Shown: positions 51,257-51,718 of the stretch, one piece after another
Layout: each line of letters starts with the position of its first letter
Position numbering within the stretch: position 1 is the first letter of the stretch
Assembly: GCA_009783885.1 (NCBI GenBank)
Contig: WRCN01000017.1
Coordinates: forward strand, 1-51,718
Source: Bacteroidales bacterium
GTDB taxonomy: Bacteria > Bacteroidota > Bacteroidia > Bacteroidales > P3
Length of the DNA: 51,718 nucleotides
Direction of reading: 5' to 3'
Notes under the pieces: model-generated
The model's input: the letters and a program-made list of their open reading frames with translations, nothing else
Database searches by the model: none
What the model was told of the DNA's origin: nothing
Position numbers and translations under genes: made by a program

Positions 51257-51354
51257 TCTGTTCTGTGTGTCCGGAATTGGTTAAGAAGTCCACTGCAAAG
51301 GTAACATTTTTTTTGTACTCTGTTCTGTGTGTACGGAATTAGTTAGGAAGTCCA
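51254..51354. repeat. 39-base direct repeat, two copies
   Basis: Copies at 51254-51292 and 51316-51354 share ACTCTGTTCTGTGTGT and end GAAGTCCA, differing at a few positions. The 23 bases between contain a minus-strand -7 box (TACCTTTG, 51296-51303), and a second one (TAACTTTG, 51388-51395) precedes the other copy, so promoter plus repeat is duplicated as a unit. Confidence 0.75.
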
Positions 51355-51392
51355 GGTGTTATATATTTCTGATTTTAACATTTTCTACAAAG

Positions 51393-51718
51393 TTACGAAA
51401 AAAAATGATAACAAAAAAATCTATTTTTGAATAAAGAAAATTTAGCGATAGCGATGTTTTCCTTTGTTCGTCTGCCGACAGCGAAATTAATAATGCGTTT
51501 TGAATAGCGATTTATGGCATAAATCAACCACAATTCGTTTCGCTTGTTTCCGCAGTAGGTGCGGAGTTCGTCGATTTCGTAGCTTTGTCCGCGTTCGGTT
51601 ATTTCGGGTATTTGTAAATTTGCGACAATGCGTTCGATTAAGCGCTGAACACTGGATTTGCTGATTTCAAGCAATCTGGCGATGTTGCTGATGCCGCAGC
51701 CTTCGTTGTTTAATCTTA
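51393..51718 (-). pseudogene. IS1-type transposase gene, 3' truncated and running off the right edge
   Basis: The frame is open from the right edge (LNNEGCGISNIARLLEISKS, a helix-turn-helix) through ITERGQSYEIDELRTYCGNK and RNELWLIYAINRYSKRIINF, typical of IS1-family transposases with the first catalytic Asp in DELRT. After RRTKENIAI the sequence turns into KFSLFKNRFFCYHFFS and stops, so the second half with the remaining catalytic residues is missing. The N-terminus lies outside the window. Inactive as it stands. Confidence 0.75.

Noticed and set aside
51096-51293. 65-aa minus-strand open frame after the 51296 promoter box
   Set aside because: It crosses the direct repeat, hairpins and the end of the symporter gene, and has no family-like sequence.
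51254-51354. Possible CRISPR array from the 39-base direct repeats
   Set aside because: Only two imperfect copies, a low-complexity spacer holding a promoter box, and no cas genes nearby.
1-51718. tRNA, rRNA, riboswitch or prophage genes
   Set aside because: No cloverleaf, conserved rRNA core, riboswitch motif or phage structural gene was recognised by eye; a tRNAscan or Rfam search would settle this.

Overview
The window is chromosomal DNA from a low-GC member of Bacteroidota, most likely Bacteroidales. Four things point there: repeated promoters with the Bacteroidota -7 box TAnnTTTG directly before many genes, almost no Shine-Dalgarno sequences, a cargo protein with a type IX secretion (T9SS) C-terminal domain, and families largely confined to the phylum (DUF8202 giant surface proteins, DUF5723 barrels, folP-cdaA pairing, V-type ATPase). 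No rRNA, tRNA, CRISPR array or prophage was seen, and no gene-free gap exceeds 300 bases.

Layout. 1-11.8 kb: end of an upstream gene, then two secreted surface proteins, one of 623 aa built of short repeats and one of 3230 aa with six DUF8202 copies. 11.9-14.9 kb: a V-type ATPase D-I-K operon on the minus strand, without A, B or E. 14.9-20.2 kb: PspC/LiaF-like membrane protein, an RluB-type pseudouridine synthase whose N-terminal linker is made of repeat elements, and an AsmA-like protein. 20.2-24 kb: acetate kinase downstream of a type II restriction-modification locus (methyltransferase, candidate PD-(D/E)XK nuclease, and the deleted remains of a TdeIII-like nuclease). 24-29 kb: T9SS cargo, a DUF5131 protein and a secreted DUF5694 protein. 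29-37.4 kb (minus strand): dnaK with a sigma54-like promoter, topA, a lytic transglycosylase, rfbC, a TlpA-like lipoprotein and lpdA. 37.5-45.9 kb: truA, yicC, a namZ-murU MurNAc-salvage pair, comF, a coiled-coil membrane protein, folP-cdaA and ychF. 46-51.2 kb: lipoprotein, DUF5723 barrel, rsmG and a sodium:solute symporter in tight succession. 51.2-51.7 kb: direct repeats and a 3'-truncated IS1-type transposase gene running off the right edge.

The most unusual signal is a family of GTCGAG-core palindromic elements. Copies sit between genes, often touching or supplying the upstream stop codon, and at least three lie in frame inside the RluB gene, a situation like the Rickettsia palindromic elements. 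The restriction-modification locus, with one probable nuclease gene and one collapsed one, is the second region worth attention. Genes that plausibly work together are the V-ATPase D-I-K module, NamZ with MurU, FolP with CdaA, and the 46-51 kb envelope cluster.
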